Source of the DNA: Thermoanaerobaculia bacterium
GTDB taxonomy: Bacteria > Acidobacteriota > Thermoanaerobaculia > Multivoradales > JAHZIX01
Direction: 5' to 3'
Length of the DNA: 42,422 nucleotides
Assembly: GCA_027069135.1 (NCBI GenBank)
Contig: JALXFE010000471.1
Coordinates: 1 to 42,422 of the forward strand
A model generated the notes under the pieces. It saw only the letters and a program-made list of their open reading frames with translations, had not been told where the DNA came from and ran no database searches. Below, piece by piece: positions 1 to 7,300 of this stretch; positions within the stretch are counted from its first letter, which is position 1; each line of letters starts with the position of its first letter. The position numbers were made by a program, and so were the translations under genes.

Positions 1-338
1 GTCGCGTGAACGGTTTTGGTGGTCGAGGCGATCAAGGCATCGGCAAGAGCCAGACCGTGACTCGGGCGGTAGGCAAGTCGTAGCAGACCCCCCTCCCGGG
101 CCATCTCGGGAGTCAAAGGGACAATTTCGAAGGCCTCGAGAGCGACTTCCACATCGCTTTCCTCTCTCTCTCCTTTTAGGCCGGAGTACAGCTCCGCAAC
201 CGTGATGACGGAGAGGAGAAGAGGTTCCTTCGAGCGCTCGAGAAGAGACTCGAGGAACTCTATCGCCGCCGGACGCCCACGCGGGTACTCAATAAGAACA
301 TCAGAATCGACGAGAAACGGCTCTTCGGGCTGCACCAT
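1..338 (-). CDS. PIN-domain toxin, VapC-like (partial, runs off the left edge)
   Basis: This reading frame encodes a PIN-domain ribonuclease of the VapC type, which would cleave RNA when not held by its antitoxin. The start MVQPEEPFLVDSDVLIEY carries the first acidic residues (D11, D13), AELYSGL supplies the mid-domain Glu, and LALADALIAS near the edge supplies a later Asp. The last quarter of the domain lies outside the window. The chosen ATG at 338 overlaps the end of the upstream antitoxin gene by 38 bases, a usual toxin-antitoxin arrangement; a GTG one codon later is an alternative. Family assignment is by motif recognition only. The cellular RNA target is unknown. Confidence 0.8.
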   Translation of the reverse strand, partial: MVQPEEPFLVDSDVLIEYPRGRPAAIEFLESLLERSKEPLLLSVITVAELYSGLKGEREESDVEVALEAFEIVPLTPEMAREGGLLRLAYRPSHGLALADALIASTTKTVHA

Positions 339-576
339 TTCGGGAAAGGCGGTCCATCTCTGTGCGCAAGGCTGCGAAGTCGGGCAAATCCTTGCGCTGG
401 CTCCACATACCGCGTCCGCGTCTCAAAAGCTCCAAACGGTGGGTTCCCTCGTGGCTTGCGATGAACCGGTCCACCGCAGTTCGAATGAGATGACTCTGGG
501 ACTTACCGGTACGCTCAGCGATGGTGCTGAGGGCTCTGCGTTCCCGCTCGGTTAGATAGATCTGTGTCCGAATCAT
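301..576 (-). CDS. Ribbon-helix-helix antitoxin, VapB/CopG-like
   Basis: A 91-residue protein starting MIRTQIYLTERERRAL, followed by the segment IAERTGKSQSHLIRTAVDRF. This is the typical ribbon-helix-helix pattern of a beta strand and two helices that dimerises and binds operator DNA. The C-terminal half (LRRGRGMWSQRKDLPDF) is basic and then hydrophobic, as expected for a tail that plugs a PIN toxin. The ATG at 576 is preceded by a strong GGAAGGAG ribosome site; an upstream in-frame start at 684 has no such support. It overlaps the PIN toxin downstream, so the two form one operon, probably autorepressed (inferred from the family). Confidence 0.82.
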   Translation of the reverse strand: MIRTQIYLTERERRALSTIAERTGKSQSHLIRTAVDRFIASHEGTHRLELLRRGRGMWSQRKDLPDFAALRTEMDRLSRNGAARRAVSRRF

Positions 577-668
577 GGCAAACTCCTTCCCAGGCTTCTG
601 CCCCCGCCGATTCCTCTCGGGGAATACCCCTCTTCGAGCTCCTGACCCCGTGCTAGCATTCCTTCCGC

Positions 669-1763
669 ATGAACGATCTCCCACCCCGCGAACGTCGACC
701 TCAACGCATCGCTCTTCTTCCCGGCGACGGCATCGGGAAAGATGTGACCCGGGAGGCTGTGAAGGTCCTCAAGGCGGCGGCTCGGCGGTGGGACCTACCG
801 CTGGAGCTCGAATTTCTGGAGTGGGATGCGGATCGCTACCTCGAGACCGGCGAGACCCTCCCCGAAGGGGCTCTGGAAGATTTCCAGGATCGATATGCAG
901 CGATCTTCATCGGTGCCTTCGGGGATCCTCGCATCCCGGACAATGCCCACGCCCGGGACATCCTCTTAGGCATTCGCTTCGGCCTGGATCTGTTCATCAA
1001 CTTCCGACCGGTGAAGCTCTACGATCCGCGGCTGTGTCCCCTCAAGGCTAAGACCGAAGAAGACATCGACTTCGTCGTTTTTCGGGAGAATACCGAAGGG
1101 GCGTATGTCGGTGTCGGCGGAAATTTCAAGAAGGGGACCGCCGAAGAAATCGCCGTGCAGGAGGAAATTCACACCCGCAGCGGCGTGGAACGTATCCTGC
1201 GGGCCGCCTTCGACTACGCCGCCGAGCACGGGAAGACCCGGGTCTGCATGGCGGATAAATCGAATGTCATGCAGTACGCCCACGGTCTGTGGCAGCGCTG
1301 CTTCGCCGAGGTGGCAGCCGAATATCCGGGGATCGAGCCTCGGCACCTCTACGTCGATGTCCTCACCATGGAGATGATCCAGGCGCCGGAGAGCTTCGAG
1401 GTCATCGTCACCAATAATATGTTCGGAGATATCGTCACGGACCTGGCCGCGGCGCTGCAAGGGGGATTGGGTCTGGCCGCTTCCGCCAACCTCCATCCCG
1501 GGCGCGTGTCCATGTTCGAACCGGTTCATGGATCGGCACCACCCTTGGCCGGGACCGGGCAAGCCAATCCCATGGCGGCGGTCGTCTCCGCGGCGCTGAT
1601 GCTCGAAGACCTCGGGCACCGGGAAGCGGCCCAGGCCGTCGAGGAAGCCGTCGTCCGATGCATCCGCAAGGGGGAGACCACCGCCGACCTGGGCGGAGCT
1701 CTCACCACCGCCGAGGTGGGGGATCGGTTGGCGGGGAGCGTCGAGGGCAACCGTCCCTCGTAG
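669..1763 (+). CDS. Isocitrate/isopropylmalate dehydrogenase family protein (LeuB-like)
   Basis: A 364-residue NAD(P)-dependent beta-decarboxylating dehydrogenase. The N-terminus IALLPGDGIGKDVTREA is the family signature, VVFRENTEGAYVGVGG contains the conserved substrate-loop Arg and Glu, MADKSNVM holds the catalytic Lys, and TNNMFGDIVTDLAA carries the metal-binding Asp residues. EPVHGSAPPLAGTGQANPMAA is the usual nucleotide-binding end. In the leucine pathway such enzymes oxidise 3-isopropylmalate to 2-oxoisocaproate. The gene lies 85 bases before an isopropylmalate synthase-like gene, which supports a leucine role. Sequence alone does not exclude isocitrate, homoisocitrate or tartrate as substrate. 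Length is normal. Confidence 0.85.
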   Translation: MNDLPPRERRPQRIALLPGDGIGKDVTREAVKVLKAAARRWDLPLELEFLEWDADRYLETGETLPEGALEDFQDRYAAIFIGAFGDPRIPDNAHARDILLGIRFGLDLFINFRPVKLYDPRLCPLKAKTEEDIDFVVFRENTEGAYVGVGGNFKKGTAEEIAVQEEIHTRSGVERILRAAFDYAAEHGKTRVCMADKSNVMQYAHGLWQRCFAEVAAEYPGIEPRHLYVDVLTMEMIQAPESFEVIVTNNMFGDIVTDLAAALQGGLGLAASANLHPGRVSMFEPVHGSAPPLAGTGQANPMAAVVSAALMLEDLGHREAAQAVEEAVVRCIRKGETTADLGGALTTAEVGDRLAGSVEGNRPS

Positions 1764-1848
1764 GGATGCGGCATGGCGGATCCGACCTTCCGCCGCGGCG
1801 CGAAGCACACCGTAGTGCCCTTATCTTCTTTGACGCCGGGAGGTTCTT

Positions 1849-3126
1849 GTGGCTCATACAAATAGCGAGGCCCCTCGATCCGAGCTGCCTGAATCCGATC
1901 TGATCCACGACTGGAATCTCTCCGATGACGGGGAGATGAAGCCTTCGCGCCCCCATTTGGAGTTCGACGACGAGACGCTACGGGATGGTCTCCAATCCCC
2001 TTCAGTCCGTTCTCCGGATCTCGAAGACAAGCTCAAGATCCTCCATTACATCGAGGGCTTCGGCATCGAGACCGCCGACGTCGGCTTGCCCGGAGCGGGA
2101 CCCCACGTGGTCCGGGACGTCACCCGCATCGTGCAGGAGATCGTCGATCAGAAAATGAGCGTCCGCCCGAGCTGCGCCGCCCGCACCATGCGGCAGGATA
2201 TCGAGCCCATCGCCGAGATTTCTCAGCAGGCAGGGATCCCCATTCGAGTCGATTGCTTTCTCGGCTCGAGCCCGATCCGGCAGTACGCCGAGGCCTGGGA
2301 TATGGACCGCCTGCTGCGGTTGACCCACGATGCCGTCGAACTCTCGGTGAGCAACGGCCTGCCGGTGATGTACGTCACTGAGGACACCACGCGTTCCAAA
2401 CCGGAAGATCTTCGCCGTCTCTACACGGCGGCGGTCGAAGCTGGAGCGAGGCGGGTCTGCGTGGCGGATACCGTGGGGCATTCGACCCCCAACGGCGTTC
2501 GCTCGGTGGTGCGTTTCATCCGGGAGGTGGTCGACGCCACCGGGGAGGACGTGAAGGTGGATTGGCACGGCCACAACGATCGGGGCCTGGGGATCATCAA
2601 CAGCCTGGCGGCGGCCGAGGCCGGTGCCGATGGCGTCCATGGCACGGCTTTAGGTATTGGGGAACGGGTCGGCAACACCCCCATCGATCTCCTGCTGGTC
2701 AATATGCAACTCCTGGGCTGGATCGATCGGGATCTTTCCCAGCTCCCAGCCTATTGTGAGCTGGTCTCCCGCACCACCGGCGTAGAGCTACCGGAAAACT
2801 ATCCCGTGTTGGGCCTGAATGCGTTTCGCACCGGCACCGGAGTCCATGCCTCGGCCATCCTCAAGGCCCAGGCGAAGGGGGATGCTTGGCTGGCGGATCG
2901 GGTGTACTCCTCTGTGCCGGCGGCCATGGTGGGTAGGCGTCAATTGGTCGAGGTCGGGCCCATGTCCGGAGAGTCCAACGTGGCGTGTTGGTTGGCCGAT
3001 CGAGGTATCGAAGCCGAAGGGGGCCTGGTCCGGGCCATCTTCGGGAAAGCCAAGGCCTCATCCAAGGTTCTGGCGGAGGGAGAGATCCTCGCCCTCTGCC
3101 GCCAGCATGGCGTGGCGGTCCCCTGA
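1849..3126 (+). CDS. 2-isopropylmalate/homocitrate synthase family protein (HMGL-like TIM barrel)
   Basis: A 425-residue acyltransferase of the DRE-TIM metallolyase superfamily, expected to condense acetyl-CoA with a 2-oxoacid. DETLRDGLQSP (about residues 41-51) is the metal-binding and catalytic loop, VCVADTVGHSTP a central strand, and DWHGHNDRGLG holds the two metal-binding His. GTALGIGERVGNTPID follows as in LeuA and NifV. After the barrel comes a helical subdomain (LNAFRTGTGVHA), but the roughly 120-residue leucine-binding regulatory domain of classical LeuA is absent, so leucine feedback by that route is unlikely. The start is GTG with GGGAGG five to six bases upstream. It probably works with the dehydrogenase just upstream; leuC and leuD are not nearby. 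Confidence 0.83.
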   Translation: MAHTNSEAPRSELPESDLIHDWNLSDDGEMKPSRPHLEFDDETLRDGLQSPSVRSPDLEDKLKILHYIEGFGIETADVGLPGAGPHVVRDVTRIVQEIVDQKMSVRPSCAARTMRQDIEPIAEISQQAGIPIRVDCFLGSSPIRQYAEAWDMDRLLRLTHDAVELSVSNGLPVMYVTEDTTRSKPEDLRRLYTAAVEAGARRVCVADTVGHSTPNGVRSVVRFIREVVDATGEDVKVDWHGHNDRGLGIINSLAAAEAGADGVHGTALGIGERVGNTPIDLLLVNMQLLGWIDRDLSQLPAYCELVSRTTGVELPENYPVLGLNAFRTGTGVHASAILKAQAKGDAWLADRVYSSVPAAMVGRRQLVEVGPMSGESNVACWLADRGIEAEGGLVRAIFGKAKASSKVLAEGEILALCRQHGVAVP

Positions 3127-4054
3127 TGCCCCCTTGGTCGTGAGCCTGGACCGCCGAGCCCTCGGGCGTTATCTCGACAGCCTGCTCACCGAAAGGCGTC
3201 TGGCGGAGAATTCCGTCGAGAGTTACGGCCGGGATCTTCTTCGTCTCCTAGAGGATCTCGCCGACCGGGACGGGGAGCTCTTGACCGCGGATCGGGAAGC
3301 CCTCGCGGCTCACCTCAGGACCTTGACCCGCCAAGGCCTCTCCCCCCGCAGCATCAACCGAGCCCTGTCTTCGATCCGCGGCTTCTACCAGCACTTAGTC
3401 GAGATCGGTGAGCGCAAGGACAACCCGGCGGAGAATCTGTTGCGCCCCAAGATCGGTCGTTCCCTTCCCAAGGTCCTCACGGAAGCCCAGGTTCAGAGTC
3501 TCCTCGCCGCACCGGATGTAGAGATTCCCCTGGGGCTGCGTGATCGCGCCATGATCGAGCTTCTCTACGCCACCGGTCTGCGGGTCAGCGAGCTCGTGGG
3601 ATTGGCACTCGAAAATCTTCGCGGGGTCCGGGAGGCCGGTGGTAGGAAAGCGATCGACTTTCTCCTGTTGACCGGCAAAGGAGGCAAAGAGCGAGCCGTT
3701 CCCGTCGGCGAGCAGGCCCAAGATTGGCTGGACCGTTACCTCTCCGACTCCCGACCCACCTTGGTCAAAGGCCCCCTTCACTCCGGCGTTTTCCTGAATC
3801 ACCGGGGGAAGATCCTGACCCGTCAAGGTTTCTGGAAAATTCTCAAAGCCTACGCCCGCTCCCTCGACCTACCCCAGGTCTCCCCCCACGTCCTGCGCCA
3901 CAGCTTCGCAACCCACCTCCTGGAACACGGCGCCGACCTGCGTGCCGTCCAGATGATGCTCGGCCATTCCGACATCGTCACCACCGAAATTTACACCCAC
4001 ATCCACCAGCATCGCATGCGCAGCCTCTACGACCGCTTTCATCCACGGGCGTAA
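3107..4054 (+). CDS. Tyrosine recombinase, XerC/XerD-like
   Basis: A tyrosine recombinase of about 315 residues. The N-terminal SAM-like DNA-binding domain includes LTERRLAENSVESYGRDL and SIRGFYQHLVEIGE. The catalytic domain shows the full set: Arg in LLYATGLRVSELVGL, Lys in LTGKGGKERAVPVG, HVLRHSFATHLLEHG (His-x-x-Arg), GHSDIVTTEIYTHI (His), and the Tyr nucleophile in the same stretch. Length and order match XerC/XerD, which resolve chromosome dimers at dif. No dif-like site or integrase-style attachment repeat was recognised nearby, so a housekeeping role is more likely than an element integrase. ATG 3107 overlaps the previous gene by 20 bases. GTG 3140 would give 304 residues, closer to XerD; neither has a clear ribosome site. 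Confidence 0.87.
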   Translation: MAWRSPDAPLVVSLDRRALGRYLDSLLTERRLAENSVESYGRDLLRLLEDLADRDGELLTADREALAAHLRTLTRQGLSPRSINRALSSIRGFYQHLVEIGERKDNPAENLLRPKIGRSLPKVLTEAQVQSLLAAPDVEIPLGLRDRAMIELLYATGLRVSELVGLALENLRGVREAGGRKAIDFLLLTGKGGKERAVPVGEQAQDWLDRYLSDSRPTLVKGPLHSGVFLNHRGKILTRQGFWKILKAYARSLDLPQVSPHVLRHSFATHLLEHGADLRAVQMMLGHSDIVTTEIYTHIHQHRMRSLYDRFHPRA

Positions 4055-4103
4055 AGAGTTGGGTGATGCTAGACTTTGATCGTAGAGGACGGAGCGCCCG
4101 AAT

Positions 4104-4334
4104 ATGACGAGTCTCACCATTTCTGTCGATGAGGAAGTGATCCGAAGAGCCCGAATCCGGGCGACGGAACAGGGAACCTCGGTCAAGGCCCTCGTAGGGG
4201 TCTACCTGGAGTCTTTGGCCGGAGAAGCCAACTCGAGGACCCAGGCAATCCACGAGATCTTCGCCATCGCCGACCGTAACCCTTCGCGACGTGGAGGACG
4301 GGCATGGTCCCGAAATGAGCTCCACGACCGCTAG
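4104..4334 (+). CDS. Ribbon-helix-helix antitoxin, VapB-like
   Basis: A 76-residue protein. MTSLTISVDEEVIRRARIRA is a beta strand plus first helix, and TSVKALVGVYLESLAG is the second helix, as in ribbon-helix-helix antitoxins that pair with PIN toxins. The C-terminal tail is basic. An AGAGGACGG stretch lies upstream of the ATG. The stop overlaps the following PIN-domain gene by 20 bases, which supports translational coupling. The pair lies immediately downstream of the XerC/D-like gene. Autorepression of the operon is expected from the family, but no operator was identified. Confidence 0.8.
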   Translation: MTSLTISVDEEVIRRARIRATEQGTSVKALVGVYLESLAGEANSRTQAIHEIFAIADRNPSRRGGRAWSRNELHDR

Positions 4335-4746
4335 GACCATGGTCGACACAAACGTCTTGGTCTATCTCTTTGACCAGGACGCACCGGAGAAACAGCAACT
4401 CTCCCGCCGCTGGCTGGAACGCCTTGCAGCCGAAGGGCGGATGGTGTTGAGCACTCAGGTACTCCAGGAGCTCTATGTCACTCTTACTCGGAAGCTGAAG
4501 ATAGGCCTTCCGGCCCAAGAGGCAGAGGCTGTTGTTGCTAGGTTCGCCTCTTTCGAGGTCGCAGGAATCGATCCGGAGACCGTTCTAAGAGCCATCCGCC
4601 TCAGCCAACAGCACCAGGTCTCGCTCTGGGATGCTCTCATCCTCCAATCCGCTATCGACAAGGGTTGCGAAGTCCTCCTGACGGAAGATCTTCATGCCGG
4701 CTGGGAAGTGCAAGGAGTCCGAGTCGAGAACCCGTTCCTGGATTAG
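4315..4746 (+). CDS. PIN-domain toxin, VapC-like
   Basis: A PIN-domain ribonuclease of 143 residues. MVDTNVLVYLFD carries the first catalytic Asp, STQVLQELYVTL the Glu, VSLWDALILQSAI the third acidic residue, and VLLTEDLHAG the fourth, so the Mg-binding set is complete and the toxin appears intact. It follows and overlaps a ribbon-helix-helix antitoxin gene. The start at 4315 is chosen for the overlap; ATG 4339 (MVDTNVL) is an equally plausible start that would leave a four-base gap. The RNA target cannot be told from sequence. Confidence 0.85.
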   Translation: MSSTTARTMVDTNVLVYLFDQDAPEKQQLSRRWLERLAAEGRMVLSTQVLQELYVTLTRKLKIGLPAQEAEAVVARFASFEVAGIDPETVLRAIRLSQQHQVSLWDALILQSAIDKGCEVLLTEDLHAGWEVQGVRVENPFLD

Positions 4747-4834
4747 ATCACGAATCCCATTGATGAAAGCAGTTAGCCTCTGCTCTGGAATTTCCGATCC
4801 GTAGTCTCGCTGTGGGCCTGCCGAGGAGAGGTCT

Positions 4835-5113
4835 TTAAGCTCCCCGTTCGCCCTTTCTGGACGGTGTTTTTGTGCCGCCTCCCTGGGCGGAAGTGGTCGC
4901 GTGAGGGCCGTGGCCTTGTTCGTGGCTGGTGGGGCCGCTCTTGCCGGAGTCATGAATCTCGAGCTGCCCGGAGTCCACCAACTTCTTGAGGGGTGGATGA
5001 TCGACAGCTTTCGGGGCGATCTGGCCGCTCTTCAAGGGGCCCAGGAAGAGGGTCTTGCCCAAGGGCAAGGGAACGCGGACGGGCTTCGGGGTCTTGTTGG
5101 TCACGGTTTTCAT
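4835..5113 (-). CDS. Small conserved-looking protein of unknown function
   Basis: A 92-residue protein that I do not recognise by name. The first 55 residues (MKTVTNKTPKPVRVPLPLGK, then LFLGPLKSGQIAPKAVDHPP and LKKLVDSGQLEIHD) look like a compact beta-rich domain with good coding character. The remaining third is Gly/Ser/His/Lys-rich, disordered, and ends in a basic tail. Short proteins with this kind of start occur, in my recollection, near phage-tail-like gene clusters, but no tail genes are present here, so no function is assigned. It lies between the second toxin-antitoxin pair and the first FG-GAP gene and has only a weak ribosome site. Confidence 0.55.
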   Translation of the reverse strand: MKTVTNKTPKPVRVPLPLGKTLFLGPLKSGQIAPKAVDHPPLKKLVDSGQLEIHDSGKSGPTSHEQGHGPHATTSAQGGGTKTPSRKGERGA

Positions 5114-5137
5114 AGGTCTAGTCTATCGGTTTCGAGA

Positions 5138-7015
5138 TCAATCGAGGGATTCCTTAGAATTCGACCCCCGAAGGCGCACCTGGGAACTGCCCTTCTTCGG
5201 GATCCCGGTCGGTGCAGCTTGGTGGACGTTTCCCTTGCGGACCCCGAGGGAGAAGGTGACCGGGCTACCGTGGCCCGGGGAGGAGAGGACGTCCAGGTCC
5301 AGAGAACCACCCTGGGTGAGGGTGACGAATTGGTTGGCGGGGAGATGCTCGAGGGTCGTGACCTCGCCGTCGGGCCACGTGATCGTGACCTCGTCTACCT
5401 GGGTCGCTGTGCCCAGGCCGAAATGAGCGTCTCCGGGCGGATTGTGGGAGAGATAGTTGTTGTGGCCGCCGACCTCCCGAATCTGGGTCATGCCACCGGC
5501 GGTGACGGAAACCCGCGCGTGCACCGCGAAGGTGTTGGGCCCCGGCGTTCTCAGGCGTAGGGCCAGGAAATTGAGATCGTTACCGCCGTCGTTGCGGTAG
5601 AGGGTCGGCTCCTGTTCGTAATTGGCGACGAAGAGGTCGATGTCACCGTCGCGATCGTAGTCAAAGCAGACGATCCCCCGTCCCTGGTCGGTGTCCGCAA
5701 CGCCAAGCTCCTCAGCCCGTTGAGTAAACGTGCCGTCGCCGTTGTTGACGAACATCCGCGAAGGGTCGAATAGGAAATCTTCGCCGACGCCGGTCGTCTC
5801 GAAGATCGGGTAGCCGTTGACATGGAAGAGGTCGAGGTGCCCGTCGTTGTTGAAATCCGCGAAGCAGCTGCCCCAACCCCAAAAACCTTCGCGAACCCCG
5901 GCTTCGTCCGTCACGTCCTCGAAGTCGCCGAATCCATCGTTGCGGTAGAGGCGATTGCCCGAAACTCCCCAGGTTCCGTCGGCCTCCCCTTCCGGCTCCC
6001 AGATACTGCTGATGAACCAATCGAGATCGCCGTCGTTGTCGTAGTCACCGATAGTGGAGCCCATACCGTTTTCATCCGAGATGACGGAGGTCGTCGCGTC
6101 GGTGAAGGTGCCGTCGCCATTGTTGAGGGCATACCAACTGGTGCCGAAGTCTGCGGACACGAGGATGTCCGGATGACCGTCACTGTTGATATCGGCCCAA
6201 TTGGGAGTGAAGGCGTTGGTCCGCAGCATGGGGCTGTTATTCCCGAAGGCGGCGCGGGAGGCGTCGCTGAAGTGGCCGGCTCCGTCGTTGCGCCACATCT
6301 GGGCTCGTCCTTGGCTTCCCGGGCCGCGATTCCAGAAAGTGAGCATCACATCGAGGTCGCCGTCGTCGTCGATATCGCCGAAGGTCGAGGAGAAAGTGAA
6401 CCGGCCAACGTCGATGCCCGACTCCGTCGTGTAGTTCTCGAAGGTTCCGTCGCCCCGGTTGCGAAAGACCATCGGCGCGGTGAGCTGCGCCAGACCGCCG
6501 GTGATGATATCGAGGTCGCCATCGCCATCGATATCGCCGAAAGTAGCCCCGGTTCCGGGCTCCCCGGTCACCGCCAGGCCAGCGACAGCGGCACGCTCTT
6601 CGAAGGTGCCGTCGCCACGATTATGGAAGAGGAGATTTGGGCCTATGGAACCTCGGATGACATAGAGGTCCGCCCAGCCGTCGCCATCGTAATCCCCCGA
6701 GGCCACCCCCGCGGCGAGCAAACGCTGCGGGTCCGTCGGGCCGGCGAATCCCTGGCTATAGTTGAAACCTGCAGCCCGGGTGACATCGGTGAATCTCCAG
6801 GGCCCGTCGGCAAAGGCCGAGAGGGGAGAAAGAAGCACTGCAGCGGTGAGGATCCCGGTGCAGATCTTGGGGAGAGAGACGGATCGCCTTCTTGCGAGAG
6901 CCGTCCCAACAAGCCCTTCGCTGCCAGACTTGGGAGTCCGGTGTTCTGGGGCAGAGGTGGCTGTGCGGTGGCTCGAAGCCTCGTAGGTCGGCTTCGGGGT
7001 TTCGAATCCTGACAT
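5138..7015 (-). CDS. Secreted VCBS/FG-GAP repeat protein with C-terminal ASPIC/UnbV domain (copy A)
   Basis: A 625-residue exported protein. After a long basic N-terminus (about 40 residues) a hydrophobic segment ILTAAVLLSPLSAFA forms a signal peptide. At least seven repeats follow, each with a calcium-loop pattern such as GDYDGDGWADLYV, GDIDGDGDLDI, GDYDNDGDLDWF and DFNNDGHLDLF, consistent with an extracellular seven-bladed propeller. The ASPIC/UnbV module near the end includes VTITWPDGEVTTLEHLPANQ. The start at 7015 is set by AGGAGAAGGAC just upstream. A TACAAT -10-like element lies at 7086-7091 without a convincing -35. It is a clear paralogue of the next gene, but its last 45 residues are unrelated to that gene's tail. 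Function is unknown; adhesion or polymer binding is only a guess. Confidence 0.85.
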   Translation of the reverse strand: MSGFETPKPTYEASSHRTATSAPEHRTPKSGSEGLVGTALARRRSVSLPKICTGILTAAVLLSPLSAFADGPWRFTDVTRAAGFNYSQGFAGPTDPQRLLAAGVASGDYDGDGWADLYVIRGSIGPNLLFHNRGDGTFEERAAVAGLAVTGEPGTGATFGDIDGDGDLDIITGGLAQLTAPMVFRNRGDGTFENYTTESGIDVGRFTFSSTFGDIDDDGDLDVMLTFWNRGPGSQGRAQMWRNDGAGHFSDASRAAFGNNSPMLRTNAFTPNWADINSDGHPDILVSADFGTSWYALNNGDGTFTDATTSVISDENGMGSTIGDYDNDGDLDWFISSIWEPEGEADGTWGVSGNRLYRNDGFGDFEDVTDEAGVREGFWGWGSCFADFNNDGHLDLFHVNGYPIFETTGVGEDFLFDPSRMFVNNGDGTFTQRAEELGVADTDQGRGIVCFDYDRDGDIDLFVANYEQEPTLYRNDGGNDLNFLALRLRTPGPNTFAVHARVSVTAGGMTQIREVGGHNNYLSHNPPGDAHFGLGTATQVDEVTITWPDGEVTTLEHLPANQFVTLTQGGSLDLDVLSSPGHGSPVTFSLGVRKGNVHQAAPTGIPKKGSSQVRLRGSNSKESLD

Positions 7016-7161
7016 GTCCTTCTCCTGGCTCGATCTTCTAGAGCAGAGATTTGAAGAGTTGGGGAACACCCCTCGAGGCCATGGGATTGTAGCATGAAAA
7101 ATTCTTGATAAGACCCTCGCCGGCAAGGGGTTGGGGACAGCTCCAAAATAGTGACAGGTCT

Positions 7162-7199
7162 CCGTCAATCCAAAAAGGTTCCGTCAATCCAAGAAGGTT
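7162..7199. repeat. 19-bp tandem duplication upstream of FG-GAP copy A
   Basis: Two adjacent 19-base copies beginning CCGTCAATCCAA, differing at one base, lie in the 285-base gap between the two FG-GAP paralogues. It may be simple replication slippage; a regulatory role is not shown. Confidence 0.8.
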
Positions 7200-7300
7200 C
7201 CGTGCGATGCCACATCGAGACAGTGTGCAATGGTTCGGATTCGCAGAGCCTTCTCATGGGAGCCGATGACCGTCTCGGCGCCAAACATGGCAACACCGGC

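Noticed and set aside
3107-4054. XerC/D-like gene as integrase of a genomic island
   Set aside because: No attachment repeats, tRNA gene or excisionase nearby, and the protein matches the housekeeping recombinase length and motifs.
5822-7012. A rightward 396-codon open frame opposite FG-GAP copy A
   Set aside because: Its repetitive Val/Glu-rich product reflects antisense reading of the calcium-loop repeats, not a gene.
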